DNA from: Candidatus Saccharimonadota bacterium
Lineage (GTDB): Bacteria; Patescibacteriota; Saccharimonadia; UBA4664
DNA: 6,558 nt
Direction: 5' to 3'
NCBI GenBank assembly: GCA_029237755.1
Contig: JAQZBT010000048.1
Coordinates: 1-6,558 of the forward strand
Under the pieces are notes generated by a model, which was not told the origin of the DNA, searched no databases, and saw only the letters and a program-made list of their open reading frames with translations. Each line of letters opens with the position of its first letter. The first letter of the stretch is position 1. Positions 5,505 through 6,558 of the stretch are shown piece after piece. A program made the translations under genes and the position numbers.

Positions 5505-6558
5505 GGCTGCTTCCGTACCTCAGCTTCTATCTGGCCTTTGGCCAATTGTACCATGAGCGCGTCACCGGGCTGGGTGGCGGCGGGGTCGCGCAGTATAGCT
5601 CCGTTGTGGCGGACGATGGAGTAACCGCGGTTGAGGACGGCGTGGGGGTCGAAGCCGCGCAGGACTCTTTCCAGTCCGGCCAGACGGCTGCGGCGTTCTG
5701 CCAGTACTAGCCGTTCGAAGCCGGCCAGGCGGTGTTCGAACACATTGGTGCGCTGCTGCTGGTTGTGGACGCTGTGGCCCAACCGGTCGAGCGCGCGCCA
5801 GAGCCGGGCCTCGTATGTTTGGACGCGTTCGCGAGGGTGGCGCAGATAGGCTTCGAGACGCGAGATGGTCCGGTCGACTTGCGTGCGGCGCGTTTCCAGG
5901 GCGCGGCTGAGCGCGGCTTCGCTGCGGCGGGTCAGGTGGTCCACACGGGCCGCGATCTCATGCCGGTCCGGCACTACCAGGCGGGCGGCATCGGTGGGCG
6001 TGGCGGCGCGCACGTCAGCGGCATAGTCAGCCAGCGAAAAGTCGATCTCGTGCCCGACGCCGACCACAATGGGTGTGCGGCTGGCTGCGACGGCGCGGGC
6101 GACTGGCTCAGTCGAGAAGGCTATGAGGTCCTCGATCGATCCGCCGCCCCGGATCAGCACCAGAACGTCGACGGGATCACGGAGTTGGTTGAAGTATTCG
6201 AGGGCACCGACGACCTGGTCAGGCGCCTGCGCGCCTTGGACGGTGACGTCCGCCAACATCACTTCAAGGCCACCCCAGCGGGCGCCGAGGATCTTGATGA
6301 AGTCAGCGTAGGCGGCGCTGGTGCCGGAGGTGATTAGTCCCACGCGCGACGGGAAGGCCGGCAACGGACGCTTGCGAGCCGGGTCGAACAACCCCTCCCC
6401 TTCCAGTTTCTTCTTGAGCAGCTCCATAGCGCGCTTGAGCTCGCCTTCGCCGGCCAGTTCGACGTTGCGCACGGTCAGGCTGAAGCGCGAGAACTTGCCT
6501 ACTTTGGGGGAACCGGTCACGCGGACTTTCATGCCGTCTTCGAGCGGCAGCTTTAGCT
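5501..6558 (-). CDS. xseA: Exodeoxyribonuclease VII large subunit (5' end outside window)
   Basis: XseA is the catalytic subunit of exonuclease VII, a metal-independent enzyme that cuts single-stranded DNA to oligonucleotides from both ends in repair and recombination. About 351 codons are visible. The reading frame stays open to the window edge upstream of the first internal ATG (6532), and the residues there (LKLPLEDGMKVRVTG) are the end of the N-terminal OB-fold. Roughly 70-80 residues should therefore be missing. Numbered from that ATG: LFDPARKRPLP at 48-58, VGLITSGTSAA at 64-74, RGGGSIEDL at 128-136, GHEID at 160-164, a long coiled-coil region about 185-290, and NRGYSIV at 301-307. R128, H161 and D164 correspond to residues known to matter in E. 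coli XseA. The family's usual PTGAA is GTSAA here. The gene ends on TGA inside the xseB start. The identity is firm. Confidence 0.97.
   Translation of the reverse strand, partial: LKLPLEDGMKVRVTGSPKVGKFSRFSLTVRNVELAGEGELKRAMELLKKKLEGEGLFDPARKRPLPAFPSRVGLITSGTSAAYADFIKILGARWGGLEVMLADVTVQGAQAPDQVVGALEYFNQLRDPVDVLVLIRGGGSIEDLIAFSTEPVARAVAASRTPIVVGVGHEIDFSLADYAADVRAATPTDAARLVVPDRHEIAARVDHLTRRSEAALSRALETRRTQVDRTISRLEAYLRHPRERVQTYEARLWRALDRLGHSVHNQQQRTNVFEHRLAGFERLVLAERRSRLAGLERVLRGFDPHAVLNRGYSIVRHNGAILRDPAATQPGDALMVQLAKGQIEAEVRKQP

Noticed and set aside
5732..6337. Plus-strand open frame of 201 codons opposite xseA
   Set aside because: It overlaps the catalytic part of xseA on the other strand, has no recognisable motif, and shows the same antisense composition effect.
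1..6558. A defence system, mobile element, CRISPR array or RNA gene
   Set aside because: No repeats, transposase, nuclease-effector pair, tRNA-like or rRNA-like sequence is visible. The genes are housekeeping repair, methyltransfer and signalling functions on one strand with uniform composition by eye.

Overview
The window holds six genes, all read from the minus strand, with the high-coordinate end upstream. The stop codons are TGA (xseA), TAG (xseB, methyltransferase, receiver) and TAA (membrane protein, kinase). xseA ends on TGA exactly where its family's conserved C-terminus ends, so UGA is a true stop. That argues against the recoded Gracilibacteria/SR1 lineages. The stand-alone receiver, with its 'TNLGQ' and 'DYLIKSHHTP' blocks, and the Pro-rich single-pass membrane protein with an 'FGSFEIKFPKTW' domain both resemble proteins I know from Candidate Phyla Radiation (Patescibacteria) genomes, Saccharibacteria in particular. 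The DNA is GC-rich by eye, which is high for that group, so the assignment is a moderate-confidence inference.

Layout in transcription order. (1) 6558-5501: xseA, the exonuclease VII large subunit, whose 5' end lies outside the window. (2) 5504-5223: xseB, the small subunit, sharing a 4-base ATGA overlap with xseA. (3) 5219-4728: a membrane-anchored class I methyltransferase resembling the FAM173/ATPSC-KMT lysine methyltransferases, starting with GTG 3 bases after the xseB stop. (4) 4670-3870: an uncharacterised Pro-rich single-pass membrane protein, after a 57-base gap holding a small palindrome and a weak promoter-like sequence. (5) 3749-453: a very large soluble multi-PAS/GAF hybrid-free sensor histidine kinase, after a 120-base gap with a good Shine-Dalgarno. 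(6) 418-17: a single-domain CheY-like response regulator, 34 bases after the kinase.

The first three genes are compact enough to be one operon. ExoVII degrades single-stranded DNA in repair, and the methyltransferase is probably a passenger or co-expressed gene. The kinase and receiver form a clear two-component pair. The kinase has all catalytic boxes but no membrane segment. The receiver has no output domain, so the output partner must lie elsewhere or act by protein contact. No terminator is visible between any of the genes, so read-through over the whole window is possible.

I see no mobile element, CRISPR array, RNA gene or defence system. The points most worth checking are a possible sliding-clamp-binding motif at the C-terminus of XseB, the FAM173-like methyltransferase, and the intracellular six-module sensor kinase paired with an output-less receiver.
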